A DNA stretch of 64,000 nt, from contig NZ_WUMK01000006.1 in assembly GCF_009827055.1 (NCBI RefSeq), positions 310,001 through 374,000 on the forward strand, in the 5' to 3' direction. The stretch comes from Shinella kummerowiae (GTDB lineage: Bacteria; Pseudomonadota; Alphaproteobacteria; Rhizobiales; Rhizobiaceae). Made by a program: the position numbers and the translations under genes. Below are positions 8,615 through 17,897 of the stretch, piece after piece. Within the stretch, counting starts at the first letter, position 1. Each line of letters starts with the position of its first letter. The notes below the pieces were generated by a model, which was not told the origin of the DNA, ran no database searches, and saw nothing but the letters and a program-made list of their open reading frames with translations.

Positions 8615-10843
8615 TCATGTAAAGACGCGGCTGATCGTTGAAACGCACTGAAGCTCCTTGAGCTGCCCCATCAACTGGTTCAGCTGGCGGAGGTCCCAGA
8701 CCTCGAGGTCGATATGCACTTCGGTGAAGTCTGTCGCGACCCGCGTCATCGACATGGAGCGGATGTTGACATCGCTGGTGGCGATCGTCTGCGTCACCTC
8801 GGCGAGCGTGCCCGGCTCGTTCAGCGCATTGATCATGATGCGCGCCATGAAGCGGGTGTTGTTCGCCTCGTCGAGATCCCAGCGTATATCGATCCAGCGC
8901 TCCGGCTCGTCGTCGAACTTTTGCAGGGCCGGCGACTGGATCGGGTAGATGGTGATACCCTTGTCCTTCTCCATGATGCCGACGATGCGGTCACCCGGCA
9001 CGGCCCCGCCTGCGGAGAAATGCACCTCAGCATTGCCGGAAAGGCCGCGGATCGGCAGCGCCTCGGGACCGGTTTCCGACGCGGCCCCATCGAGGGCCGC
9101 CTTCGTCTTGCCGGGCAGCTTGAACACCATGCCGGCGGCGCTGCGCATGTTGAACCAGCCGTCGTCGGAGCTGGGCTTCACCGTGACGCGTTCGTCCTGA
9201 TAATCCGGGAATACGGCGCGCAGCACATCGAGCGAGGAGAGCTCGCCGCGGCCGACCGAAGCGATCGCATCCTCGACCTCTTTCTGGCCGAGACGATGCA
9301 GCACGGGCTTCAGGCCATCGCGGGAGAACGATTTTCCCGCCCGCTCGAAGGTGCGCTCGAGAATGCGGTAGCCGAGGCCGGCATATTGCTTGCGCACGGC
9401 GGCGCGCGTGGCGCGGCGGATGGCGGCACGCGCCTTGCCGGTGACGACGATCTCTTCCCAGGCCGGCGGCGGCACCTGGATGCCGGAGCGGATGATCTCC
9501 ACCTCGTCGCCGTTGCTGAGGCGGGTGACGAGCGGCATGATGCGGCCGTTGATCTTGGCGCCGACACAGGTGTCGCCGACATTGGTATGCACCGCATAGG
9601 CAAAGTCGATTGGTGTCGCGCCGCGCGGCAGGGTGATGAGCTGGCCCTTTGGCGTGAAGGTGAAGACCTGGTCCTGGAACAGTTCGAGCTTCGTGTGCTC
9701 GAGGAACTCTTCCGGATTGTCGCCTTCGGCGAGCGCTTCGATCGTCCGGCGCAACATGGCATAGGCGTTGGAGCGCGGCGAGCGGGCGACTTCGCCGTTC
9801 GCCACTTCCTTGTCCTTGTAGAGCGAGTGGGCGGCGATACCGTATTCGGCGATCTCGTGCATACGCTTGGTGCGGATCTGCAGCTCGATGCGCTGGCGCG
9901 ACGGGCCGACGATCGTCGTGTGGATCGACTGGTAGTCGTTCTGCTTGGGCGTCGAGATGTAATCCTTGAACCGGCCCGGCACGACGCGCCAGCGCGTGTG
10001 CACGATGCCGAGTGCAGCGTAGCAGCCGGGAATGTCGTCGACGAGGATGCGGAAGGCATAGACGTCCGACAGCTGTTCGAAGGAGAGCGACTTCGACTGC
10101 ATCTTGCGGAAGACCGAATAGGCCGTCTTCTGACGCCCCCTGACCAGCGCGTCCTCCAGTCCGTTGGTGACGAGAAGCTCGCGCAGTTCGTCCTCGATCT
10201 TGCGGATCAGGCCTTCATTGCGCTGGGAGAGTTCCTGCAGCTTGCGCGTGACGGTCTCGAAGGCTTCCGGATTGATATGGCGGAAGGAAAGGTTTTCCAG
10301 CTCCTCGCGCATATCCTGCATGCCCATGCGGCCGGCGAGAGGCGCATAGATGTCCATCGTCTCTTCCGAGATGCGGGCGCGCTTTTCCGGCGTCATGTGG
10401 TCCAGCGTACGCATGTTGTGCAGCCGGTCGGCGAGCTTGACCAGCAGCACCCGCACGTCGTCGGAAATCGCAAGCAGCAGCTTGCGCAGGTTTTCCGCCT
10501 GCTTGGCCTTCTTGGAAACCAGATCGAGCTTCTTGATCTTGGTCAGGCCTTCGACGAGCGCGCCGATATCCTCGCCAAACAGCTCATCGATCTCGGCGCG
10601 GGTCGCACTGGTGTCCTCGATCGTATCGTGCAGCAGCGCCACCGCGATGGTCGATTCGTCGAGGCGCATGTCGGTGAGAATGGCGGCGACTTCGAGAGGA
10701 TGCGAAATATAGGGGTCGCCGCTCGCCCGCTTCTGCTGCCCATGTTTCTGCATCGCATAGACATAGGCCTTGTTCAGCAAGGCCTCGTTGGCGTCCGGCT
10801 TGTATTTCTGAACCCGTTCGACGAGTTCATATTGACGCATCAT
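8615..10843 (-). CDS. rsh: Bifunctional (p)ppGpp synthetase/hydrolase Rsh (RelA/SpoT)
   Basis: A 742-residue stringent-response enzyme that makes and degrades (p)ppGpp. Domains: HD hydrolase (about 45-150, with ALLHDTIEDT), synthetase (about 240-350, with FKDYISTPKQNDYQSIHT), TGS (about 390-455) and a C-terminal ACT domain (about 665-740). The intact HD box and synthetase site fit the single dual-function Rsh of most alphaproteobacteria. The start is the ATG of MMRQYE, preceded by GGGAG; an in-frame extension of nearly 100 codons upstream is rejected because it has no family similarity and covers the rpoZ end. It lies directly downstream of rpoZ. Confidence 0.95.
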   Translation of the reverse strand: MMRQYELVERVQKYKPDANEALLNKAYVYAMQKHGQQKRASGDPYISHPLEVAAILTDMRLDESTIAVALLHDTIEDTSATRAEIDELFGEDIGALVEGLTKIKKLDLVSKKAKQAENLRKLLLAISDDVRVLLVKLADRLHNMRTLDHMTPEKRARISEETMDIYAPLAGRMGMQDMREELENLSFRHINPEAFETVTRKLQELSQRNEGLIRKIEDELRELLVTNGLEDALVRGRQKTAYSVFRKMQSKSLSFEQLSDVYAFRILVDDIPGCYAALGIVHTRWRVVPGRFKDYISTPKQNDYQSIHTTIVGPSRQRIELQIRTKRMHEIAEYGIAAHSLYKDKEVANGEVARSPRSNAYAMLRRTIEALAEGDNPEEFLEHTKLELFQDQVFTFTPKGQLITLPRGATPIDFAYAVHTNVGDTCVGAKINGRIMPLVTRLSNGDEVEIIRSGIQVPPPAWEEIVVTGKARAAIRRATRAAVRKQYAGLGYRILERTFERAGKSFSRDGLKPVLHRLGQKEVEDAIASVGRGELSSLDVLRAVFPDYQDERVTVKPSSDDGWFNMRSAAGMVFKLPGKTKAALDGAASETGPEALPIRGLSGNAEVHFSAGGAVPGDRIVGIMEKDKGITIYPIQSPALQKFDDEPERWIDIRWDLDEANNTRFMARIMINALNEPGTLAEVTQTIATSDVNIRSMSMTRVATDFTEVHIDLEVWDLRQLNQLMGQLKELQCVSTISRVFT

Positions 10844-10955
10844 TCTCGGTCGGCTCCCTTCCCCGCACCCGCGGGGGCAAACAAAAAGTGCGCCCAACCT
10901 TAAGAGGGGCGCACCGACATTCGCAATATCAAAGGCTTCGGTAAAGAGACCGAAA

Positions 10956-11360
10956 TCAGTAATCGTCGCTCTTTTCCGGCGGCACGAGGCCTTCGATACC
11001 GGCCAGCAGTTCTTCTTCCGACATGCGGTCGAAGGTGATGGTTTCCGGCAGGTCCTCGTCTTCGTCGGCAGCGGCCGTCGTCGATGCGGCGTCGGCAACC
11101 AGGCTTGCCGGATCGGGCTCGGGCTCGTCCACTTCGACATGCTTCTGCAGCGAATGAATCAGGTCTTCCTTGAGGTCGTCGGGCGAAAGGGTTTCGTCAG
11201 CGATCTCGCGCAGCGCCACGACGGGGTTCTTGTCGTTGTCGCGATCGATGGTGATGGCGGCACCCTGCGAGATGAGGCGGGCGCGATGGCTTGCAAGAAG
11301 AACCAGCTCGAAGCGGTTGTCTACCTTGTCAATGCAATCTTCAACGGTGACACGGGCCAT
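10956..11360 (-). CDS. rpoZ: RNA polymerase omega subunit
   Basis: A 134-residue subunit that binds and stabilises the beta-prime subunit of RNA polymerase. The N-terminus [13 protein letters not shown] and the [12 protein letters not shown] and [12 protein letters not shown] motifs are diagnostic. The C-terminal half is acidic and low in complexity, as in other rhizobial omega proteins. The start is the ATG of MARVT; upstream codons have no conserved content. The rsh gene follows on the same strand after about 110 bases, a conserved association. Confidence 0.95.
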   Translation of the reverse strand: MARVTVEDCIDKVDNRFELVLLASHRARLISQGAAITIDRDNDKNPVVALREIADETLSPDDLKEDLIHSLQKHVEVDEPEPDPASLVADAASTTAAADEDEDLPETITFDRMSEEELLAGIEGLVPPEKSDDY

Positions 11361-11771
11361 TGCCTGTCCTTTGTGATCAAGAATTTCAGGAGTTTGCATG
11401 CCCGATACAGGCATCGGGCGCAAAATTCAAGTTTTTCCTTGCCTACACCCCGAGCAACGGGTGTCATAAGGCTGCCCATGTAATTTCCGGTTGAACCCTG
11501 ACGTTACGGGAGGCCGAAAACGGAAATATCCGACAAATACGTTAAGACGCGGGAACTATTCCTGATTTTGGTACATACCAATTTAGCTGAAACGATACCG
11601 GTGGGAAAAATCGCGAGCGCAACTTAAGTTTGCTTGGAAAGCACGCCGCACTGCCCTAAATGAAGATTATATGAAAAAGAGTTAATTCAACTGGATATTG
11701 CATCCGGAGCGGATAACACTTTGTCGAAGGCCGCCTATTTACCGCAACATCCATTTAAAGGATTTCCTGAC
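11361..11771. other. Divergent intergenic region rpoZ / NYN gene
   Basis: About 410 bases without a convincing reading frame between two divergent genes, so it should hold both promoters. A perfect 6-bp inverted repeat with 2-base spacer, TTGGTACATACCAA, lies at 11568-11581. The rest is more AT-rich than the surrounding genes. No RNA gene was recognised. Confidence 0.5.
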
Positions 11772-12347
11772 ATGTTCGATCCCCGCGAGAAAATCGCCCT
11801 CTTCATCGACGGCGCAAATCTCTATGCGGCATCCAGAACACTCGGTTTCGACATTGATTACAGGAAACTTCTGAAGGCCTTCCAGAAACGCGGCTATCTC
11901 CTGCGCGCCTACTACTACACCGCGCTCATCGAGGACCAGGAATATTCATCGATCCGCCCGCTGATCGACTGGCTGGACTACAATGGCTACAAGGTCGTCA
12001 CTAAGCCCGCCAAGGAATTCACCGACTCGCTCGGCCGTCGCAAGATCAAGGGCAATATGGATATCGAGCTTGCCATCGATGCGATGGAGCAGTCCGAAAC
12101 GGTCGATCACTTCGTCATCTTCTCCGGCGACGGTGATTTCACCTCGCTCGTCGAAGCATTGCAGCGCAGGGGTCGCAAGGTCTCCGTCGTCTCGACCATG
12201 CAGACCCAGCCGCCGATGATCGCCGACGACCTTCGCCGCCAGGCCGACTATTTCATCGACCTCGGCACGCTCAAGGCGGAAATCGGCCGTGACCCGTCCG
12301 AACGCCCGCAACGGGTTGTCGATCCCGTCGAGACCGCCACCGACTGA
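11772..12347 (+). CDS. NYN-domain (LabA/DUF88-type) protein
   Basis: A 191-residue protein of the NYN/PIN-like nuclease fold: IALFIDGANLY carries the first conserved Asp, KGNMDIELAID a middle acidic cluster, and FVIFSGDGDFTSLVEAL the SGDGDF motif with further Asp residues. Such proteins are predicted metal-dependent RNases; the target is unknown. The start is the ATG of MFDPRE with AAAGGA upstream; an in-frame TTG 17 codons earlier adds no conserved residues. It is a single-gene unit closed by a strong terminator. Confidence 0.88.
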   Translation: MFDPREKIALFIDGANLYAASRTLGFDIDYRKLLKAFQKRGYLLRAYYYTALIEDQEYSSIRPLIDWLDYNGYKVVTKPAKEFTDSLGRRKIKGNMDIELAIDAMEQSETVDHFVIFSGDGDFTSLVEALQRRGRKVSVVSTMQTQPPMIADDLRRQADYFIDLGTLKAEIGRDPSERPQRVVDPVETATD

Positions 12348-12375
12348 GGCAGACGCCGCGGAACAGAACAAATAA

Positions 12376-12408
12376 CCCCGGCTGGAAGCAGCCGGGGTTT
12401 TCTTTTTC
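12376..12408 (+). terminator. Rho-independent terminator
   Basis: A 9-bp perfect stem CCCCGGCTG / CAGCCGGGG with a GAAG loop is followed by a T-rich tail, 28 bases after the NYN-domain gene stop. It should close that gene. Confidence 0.9.
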
Positions 12409-12548
12409 ATCGCGAAGGCCTGAAAACCAGCCGTTTCAAGGCTTCGTTAAACATCGAATCAATTGCCACCGTGCCGCATTAAGGTTCCTCAAGACTCCCC
12501 TGATATTCCCGATACCGGACAGTCATTTCGCATTGGAACATCAGAAAC

Positions 12549-12998
12549 ATGGTGGACGCAGTATCCTTCTCGGCAAACAGCTACTGGGCCGTATCGAGTG
12601 CGATCGAAACCCGACCGGCCGTCGCAGCCCTTGCCGCGCTTGCCCTGCCGCAACCGATCACCCAGGTTTCGACGTCTTCGGAACCGGCGGAAGATATCGG
12701 CGATCTGAACTTCCTCTATGCCCCGAATGGCCTGCCCGGAATTTCCGCCCTGCCCGCCTACGCAGTCCCGCCCTCACAGGCGACGACCGATGCGCGTGTG
12801 ACGGCCGAGCGCAACCCGACCGCACGCCTCGCCATCGAGAGCACCGACCTCAACAGCCTGATGTCGTCGTTCCTCACAGCGCGGACGCCGAGCGCCAACC
12901 CCGCTCCGTCACCGGACGTGCCTGCCGAAACCAATGGTGCACAGGCGGCGCGCGCCGCCCAGCAGTCGGTCATCGCACAGCTTTACAGCCAGTTCTAA
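12549..12998 (+). CDS. Hypothetical protein
   Basis: I do not recognise this 149-residue product. It begins MVDAVSFSANSYWAV, is rich in Ala, Pro, Ser and Thr, and has no clear signal peptide or membrane span. The middle (about 45-100) looks disordered, and the final 20 residues (AARAAQQSVIAQLYSQF) could form a helix. Codon use resembles its neighbours, which supports a real gene. It converges on smpB with only 21 bases between the two stops. Confidence 0.6.
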   Translation: MVDAVSFSANSYWAVSSAIETRPAVAALAALALPQPITQVSTSSEPAEDIGDLNFLYAPNGLPGISALPAYAVPPSQATTDARVTAERNPTARLAIESTDLNSLMSSFLTARTPSANPAPSPDVPAETNGAQAARAAQQSVIAQLYSQF

Positions 12999-13019
12999 AA
13001 GAAAAAGCCGGAGAAGGGG

Positions 13020-13499
13020 TTAGCCCCGGTCGCGCAGCAACCGCCCCTTCTGGCGGTTCCAGTCGCGTTCCTTTTCCGTCTCGCGCTTGTCGTGCAGCTT
13101 CTTGCCCTTGGCGAGCGCGATTTCGATCTTGGCCCGCCCGACATCGTTGAAGTAGACCTTCAGCGGCACAAGCGTCATGCCTTCCCGGTTGATGGCGATG
13201 CGCAGGCGCTGGATCTCGCGCTTGGAGAGCAGAAGCTTGCGCCGCCGACGGGTCTCGTGGTTGAAGCGATTCGCCTGCAGGTATTCCGGCAGATAGGAAT
13301 TGATCAGCCAGATCTCGCCGCCCTCGTCCGACGCGTAGGATTCCGCGATATTCGCCTTGCCTTCGCGCAACGACTTGACCTCCGTGCCGGTCAGAACCAG
13401 ACCGGCCTCGTAGGTATCGATGATCTCGTAGTTGAAGCGGGCCTTGCGGTTTTCCGCCACAACTTTCTTGACCGTCGCCGGGCGTGCCTTCGTTGCCAT
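13020..13499 (-). CDS. smpB: SsrA-binding protein SmpB
   Basis: A 159-residue RNA-binding protein that brings tmRNA to stalled ribosomes. Seen: [35 protein letters not shown] and the C-terminal [17 protein letters not shown] motif whose tail enters the mRNA channel. Length is normal. The ATG lies one base after the dapA stop, so the two are almost certainly cotranscribed, a pairing common in Rhizobiales. No tmRNA gene was seen in this window. Confidence 0.96.
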   Translation of the reverse strand: MATKARPATVKKVVAENRKARFNYEIIDTYEAGLVLTGTEVKSLREGKANIAESYASDEGGEIWLINSYLPEYLQANRFNHETRRRRKLLLSKREIQRLRIAINREGMTLVPLKVYFNDVGRAKIEIALAKGKKLHDKRETEKERDWNRQKGRLLRDRG

Positions 13500-13500
13500 A

Positions 13501-14385
13501 TCAGTTCAGCAGGCCGGCGTGGCGAAGCGCCGCGTCGATGGCTGCCTCCGTGCCCGGTTCCAATGTCGGCAGCAGCGGCGACCGCACGAAGCGGTTCATG
13601 CCGCGGGTGCGGTTCAGCGCGTATTTTGCGCCGCAAAGCCCCGGCTCGAGGAAGATCGCCTTGTGCAGCGGCATCAGCTTGTCCTGGTATTCCAGCGCCG
13701 CGGCATAGTCGCCAGCAAGCGTGGCTTCCTGGAACTCCGCGCAGAGGCGCGGCGCGACATTGGCCGTCACCGAAATACAGCCGGTACCGCCATGGGCATT
13801 GAAGCCGAGCGCGGTCGCGTCCTCGCCGGAGAGCTGGACGAAATCCTTGCCGCAGGCAATGCGCTGTTCCGAGACGCGCTCGATCTTGCCCGTCGCGTCC
13901 TTGACGCCGAGGATCGACGGATGCGCCTTGTGCAGCGCGCCCATCGTCTCCGGCGTCATGTCGACGACGGAGCGGCCGGGAATGTTGTAGATGATGATCG
14001 GCAGCTTCACGCTGCCGGCAATCGCCGCATAATGGGCGAAAAGCCCCTTCTGCGTCGGCTTGTTGTAATAGGGTGTCACGACGAGGATGGCGTCCGCACC
14101 GGCCTTTTCGGCATGCTGGGCGAGATCGATCGCTTCCTTCGTGTTGTTCGAGCCGGCACCGGCGATCACCGGAACGCGACCGGCAGAGACCTTGATGCAG
14201 AGTTCCACCACCCGTTTGTGCTCGTCATGCGACAGCGTCGGCGATTCGCCGGTGGTGCCGACCGGAACGAGGCCGTGGCTGCCTTCGCCGATCTGCCATT
14301 CGACATGCGCAGCGAACGCGTCCTCATCGACGGCGCCGGCATCGGTGAACGGGGTGACGAGAGCGGGAATGGATCCCTTGAACAT
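13501..14385 (-). CDS. dapA: 4-hydroxy-tetrahydrodipicolinate synthase
   Basis: A 294-residue lyase of the DHDPS/NAL aldolase family that joins pyruvate and aspartate semialdehyde in lysine and diaminopimelate synthesis. GTTGESPTL binds pyruvate; the Schiff-base Lys lies in ILGVKDATG and the Tyr of the catalytic triad in [10 protein letters not shown]-terminus [13 protein letters not shown] is typical of DapA. It is the first gene of a dapA-smpB pair and is divergent from the lytic transglycosylase gene. Sugar-acid lyases share the fold, but the smpB linkage favours DapA. Confidence 0.93.
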   Translation of the reverse strand: MFKGSIPALVTPFTDAGAVDEDAFAAHVEWQIGEGSHGLVPVGTTGESPTLSHDEHKRVVELCIKVSAGRVPVIAGAGSNNTKEAIDLAQHAEKAGADAILVVTPYYNKPTQKGLFAHYAAIAGSVKLPIIIYNIPGRSVVDMTPETMGALHKAHPSILGVKDATGKIERVSEQRIACGKDFVQLSGEDATALGFNAHGGTGCISVTANVAPRLCAEFQEATLAGDYAAALEYQDKLMPLHKAIFLEPGLCGAKYALNRTRGMNRFVRSPLLPTLEPGTEAAIDAALRHAGLLN

Positions 14386-14708
14386 CGAGAACTCCTGAGG
14401 CCAAAGCCGCCCGGAGGCTTACATGCTTTGGCCGTATTCCATGGTTAAAAACGCTGGCACAATAGTCGTGCGATTGTCATGCGGCAAGCGGCGGTGCGGG
14501 CGTTTTTCATGCACAATCAAGGCGGAAATGACGTTGGGCACGCGAATATTCGCTTTGCGTGATCCGTCGACGGGAATGCGCTTGCCTTCACGGCTTAGTG
14601 AGGGCGGCCATTAAGGTTTCGTTAAGGCAACAAAGGGTTAATGATTGTCAAAGATCAGGTGGAAAGTGACGGTCAGACGCGCCGCCTGCCAGGCATCCGG
14701 GACATGAC
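14386..14708. other. Divergent promoter region dapA / lytic transglycosylase
   Basis: About 320 bases between two divergent genes with no convincing coding frame. It must hold the promoters of both; no operator or RNA element stands out. Confidence 0.4.
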
Positions 14709-16778
14709 ATGATCTCGACAAACAGTTTCGCCCTTTGCGCCCTGCTGCTTGCCGGAATTGCCGGCCTCGCATTGCGCTCCTCGCCCGTAGAGGCTGAGAA
14801 CACCGGAATCCCCGCAATAAAGCCGCTCGGCTTTGCCGCCGACATGCCGTCGAAGGACGTCATCACCAATGCCATTCCGCGGCTGGACAATCCCGAACCG
14901 GTCAGCGCCGCGTTGCGCGACGGCCTCGATGCCCTTTCCAACCGGGATGCGGCGACGGCCATTTCGGCGCGGGACCGCCTCCCCTCCGACAGCCTCGACC
15001 GGCATATCCTGACCTGGGCCATCGCCGTCTCCGGCCAGCGCGGCGTGCCCTCGTGGGAAATCGCCGCCGCCCAGCGCGAGCTGAAAGGCTGGCCCGGGCT
15101 GAAGGCGCTGCGCGCCAACTCCGAACGGGCACTTGCGCGCGAAAACCCACCGAACGCCAATGTTCTTGCCGCCTTCGGCACGACGCGCCCGGAAACGGCG
15201 GAAGGCGCTCTCGTGTTGTGCCGCGCGCTGGTCGCGACCGGCAATTCGGCGCGCGCCGGCGAAGTCCTGCGATCCTTCTGGCAGAAGGAGACCCTCTCCA
15301 AGGATATCGAAAACAGGGTTCTCGATGAGTTCGGGACCCTGCTCACCGCCGCCGACCACAAGACCCGCATGGAGATGCTGCTTTATCGCGACCGCGCCGA
15401 CCAGGCGCAGCGTTTCGGCGATCTCGGCAAGGCGCAGTCGCTCTATCGTGCCTGGGCGGCGGTCCTGCGCAAGAACAAGACCGCCAGCGACCTAATCAAG
15501 GCCGTCGATGCGAGCTGGCAGAAGGATCCGGCCTACACGTTCCTGCGCATCCGCTACCTTCGCAACAAGGAAGAATACCGCGCGGCTGGCAAGCTCTTTG
15601 CCGCAATGCCGGAGGATCCGGCGCGCCTCGTCAATCCGGGCGCCTGGTGGAACGAACAGCGCATCGTCAGTCGCGGCCTTGCCGATCTCGGCGACTATCG
15701 CGACGCTTACCGCGTGGCCGCCCGCCACGGCGCGGATGACCCGACGGATATCGTCGAGGCGGAATTCCACGCCGGCTGGTACGCGCTGCGCGATCTCGGC
15801 GATGCAAAGGTCGCGGCGAGCCATTTCCAGCGTATCCTGCAGACCTCCGACCGTCCGCTTTCCGTGTCCCGCGCCTGGTATTGGCTCGGCCGTGCGGCGG
15901 AAAAGGGCGGACCGGGCGATGCGAAAGAGTATTTTACCAAGGCCGCCAACTATCCGGGTACGTTCTACGGACAACTCGCCGGCGCGCGGCTCGGTCACAA
16001 GGCGCTCAACGTTTCCTATCCCACCCCGTCGGCCGAAGAGCGCGAGCGCTTTCGCCAGCGCGAAGCAGTCAAGGCGATCGCCCGCCTGCAGGCCGCCGGC
16101 CATGGCTGGCGTGCCGACAGCCTCTACCGCGCACTGGCCGGCGAGTTGATGAACCCCGGCGAGCTTGCCCTTCTTGCCGCGCAGGCGGAAAAAGGCGCCA
16201 ACCACCAGCTTTCGCTGCAGATCGGAAAGATCGCCTTCGGACGCGGCATCGACGTCGCGGCCCTCGCCTTCCCTATCGGCGTCATTCCCGATGGCGCCAA
16301 TATTGCCGGTTCCGGCAAGGCGCTCGCCTATGCCATCGCGCGCCAGGAAAGCGCGTTCAACCCGGCCGCAGTCTCGCCTGCCAACGCGCAGGGGTTGCTG
16401 CAACTGATGCCGGGCACGGCGCAGGGCGTGGCGAAACGCTACGGCCTTGCCTATTCCAAGGAACGCCTGACCACCGACGCCGCCTACAACGCGACGCTCG
16501 GCGCGCATTATCTCGGCGAGCAGATCAGCGATTTCGGCGGATCCTACGTGCTGACCTTCATCGCCTACAATGCCGGCCCGCGCCGTGTGCCGCAATGGAT
16601 CGCCCGCTACGGCGACCCGCGCGGCAAGTCGATCGACGAGGTTGTCGACTGGATCGAACGTATCCCCTTCTCCGAGACCCGAGGCTATGTGCAGCGCGTG
16701 ATGGAGAACTATCAGGTCTATAAGACCCGGCTCGGCCAGACGGCCGACATCGTGCACGATCTCAGCGTCGGGCGCTGA
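14709..16778 (+). CDS. Soluble lytic murein transglycosylase
   Basis: A 689-residue periplasmic enzyme of the Slt70 type that cleaves peptidoglycan glycan strands with formation of anhydro-muramic ends. Signal peptide at about 1-29 (ending VEA), then a long alpha-helical superhelical domain to about 530, then the SLT catalytic domain: AIARQESAFNP with the catalytic Glu, ANAQGLLQLMPGTA, and FIAYNAGPRRV. Divergent from dapA, which supplies diaminopimelate for the wall, although this link may be chance. A start two codons further upstream in another frame was not favoured. Confidence 0.93.
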   Translation: MISTNSFALCALLLAGIAGLALRSSPVEAENTGIPAIKPLGFAADMPSKDVITNAIPRLDNPEPVSAALRDGLDALSNRDAATAISARDRLPSDSLDRHILTWAIAVSGQRGVPSWEIAAAQRELKGWPGLKALRANSERALARENPPNANVLAAFGTTRPETAEGALVLCRALVATGNSARAGEVLRSFWQKETLSKDIENRVLDEFGTLLTAADHKTRMEMLLYRDRADQAQRFGDLGKAQSLYRAWAAVLRKNKTASDLIKAVDASWQKDPAYTFLRIRYLRNKEEYRAAGKLFAAMPEDPARLVNPGAWWNEQRIVSRGLADLGDYRDAYRVAARHGADDPTDIVEAEFHAGWYALRDLGDAKVAASHFQRILQTSDRPLSVSRAWYWLGRAAEKGGPGDAKEYFTKAANYPGTFYGQLAGARLGHKALNVSYPTPSAEERERFRQREAVKAIARLQAAGHGWRADSLYRALAGELMNPGELALLAAQAEKGANHQLSLQIGKIAFGRGIDVAALAFPIGVIPDGANIAGSGKALAYAIARQESAFNPAAVSPANAQGLLQLMPGTAQGVAKRYGLAYSKERLTTDAAYNATLGAHYLGEQISDFGGSYVLTFIAYNAGPRRVPQWIARYGDPRGKSIDEVVDWIERIPFSETRGYVQRVMENYQVYKTRLGQTADIVHDLSVGR

Positions 16779-16894
16779 GATCGGCTGGAGCCCGCTCGTC
16801 CTTTGCGCCGCGAAACCCTTCATGCCTTGTCCTGACGTTGCCGCCTGTCTACGCTGCCTGCCACCGCATAGACAGCGCACGACAGGGACAAACC

Positions 16895-17785
16895 ATGGAT
16901 GTTTTTGAAAGCCGTTTCTTTACAGCGGAAGACGGACTGAGACTTCACGCCCGTCTCTACCCTGCCGGCAACCCGCCATGCGCAGCCCAGGAGCGCCTTC
17001 CCGTCATCTGCCTGCCCGGCCTCAGCCGCAACGTGCGGGATTTCCACCCATTCGCACGGCTCGTCGCGCAGGATCCCAGTGCGCCACGCCGCGTGATCGC
17101 GCTCGACTATCGCGGCCGCGGGCTCTCTGATTACGATCCGAACCCGGAAAACTACAATATCGGCATCGAATGCCGCGACGTCATCACCGTCTGCGCAGCG
17201 CTCGGCATCGCCCGCGCCATCTTCGTGGGGACCTCGCGGGGTGGGCTCATCCTGCATGTCATGGCCGCATTGAAGCCGGACCTGATTGCCGGCGCCGTCC
17301 TCAACGATATCGGCCCGGAAATCGAGGCCGATGGCTTGCGGGATATCCGGGATTATCTCTCTCAGCGATCGTCACCAGCCACTCTCGACGACGCGGCCGA
17401 CGGGCTGGCGCACATCCATGGCGCTGCCTTCCCCGCCCTCTCCCGTACGGACTGGCTCGACATGGCTGACGCGCTTTACACTGAAAAGGCGGGACGGCTT
17501 GTCACGGACTACGACCCGAAACTGACGGATCAGTTGCAGGCGATCGATTTCTCGAAACCGCTAGCAACCCTCTGGCCGCAATTCGAATTGCTGGCAAAGG
17601 TGCCATTGCTCGTCGTGCGCGGCGACCATTCACGCCTGCTCTCGCAGGAAACCCTCGCCCGCATGGCCACACACTCTTCAGCCGTCAAAACCGTGACCGC
17701 CCCGGGACAGGGCCACGCGCCGCTCCTGCATCATCCGGACATCTTTTCATCTGTCCGGGACTTTCTAGCAGCATTCCCTGGCTGA
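16895..17785 (+). CDS. Alpha/beta hydrolase
   Basis: A 296-residue cytosolic alpha/beta-fold hydrolase. The oxyanion region is LPVICLPGLSRNVRDF, the nucleophile elbow is VGTSRGG with Ser, and the late GQGHAPLLH supplies the His; VVRGDHSRLL carries the likely acid. The start is ATG of MDVFES with AGGGA upstream; a 19-codon extension is rejected for lack of a ribosome site. Substrate is unknown: esterases, lactonases and C-C hydrolases all share this pattern. It converges on the porin gene. Confidence 0.85.
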   Translation: MDVFESRFFTAEDGLRLHARLYPAGNPPCAAQERLPVICLPGLSRNVRDFHPFARLVAQDPSAPRRVIALDYRGRGLSDYDPNPENYNIGIECRDVITVCAALGIARAIFVGTSRGGLILHVMAALKPDLIAGAVLNDIGPEIEADGLRDIRDYLSQRSSPATLDDAADGLAHIHGAAFPALSRTDWLDMADALYTEKAGRLVTDYDPKLTDQLQAIDFSKPLATLWPQFELLAKVPLLVVRGDHSRLLSQETLARMATHSSAVKTVTAPGQGHAPLLHHPDIFSSVRDFLAAFPG

Positions 17786-17842
17786 AGACGGGCGCAACCC
17801 GACGCTCACACCGCGCAGTTTGCCATTCTTCTCGACGAAACG

Positions 17843-17870
17843 AAAAAGACCCGGCTCGAAAGCCGGGTCT
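17843..17870 (-). terminator. Porin gene terminator
   Basis: A 10-bp perfect stem AGACCCGGCT / AGCCGGGTCT around a 4-base loop, followed on the minus strand by a U-run. It lies 28 bases past the porin stop codon. Confidence 0.92.
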
Positions 17871-17897
17871 CCCATCACTGACCGAAGTCAGATCAGA

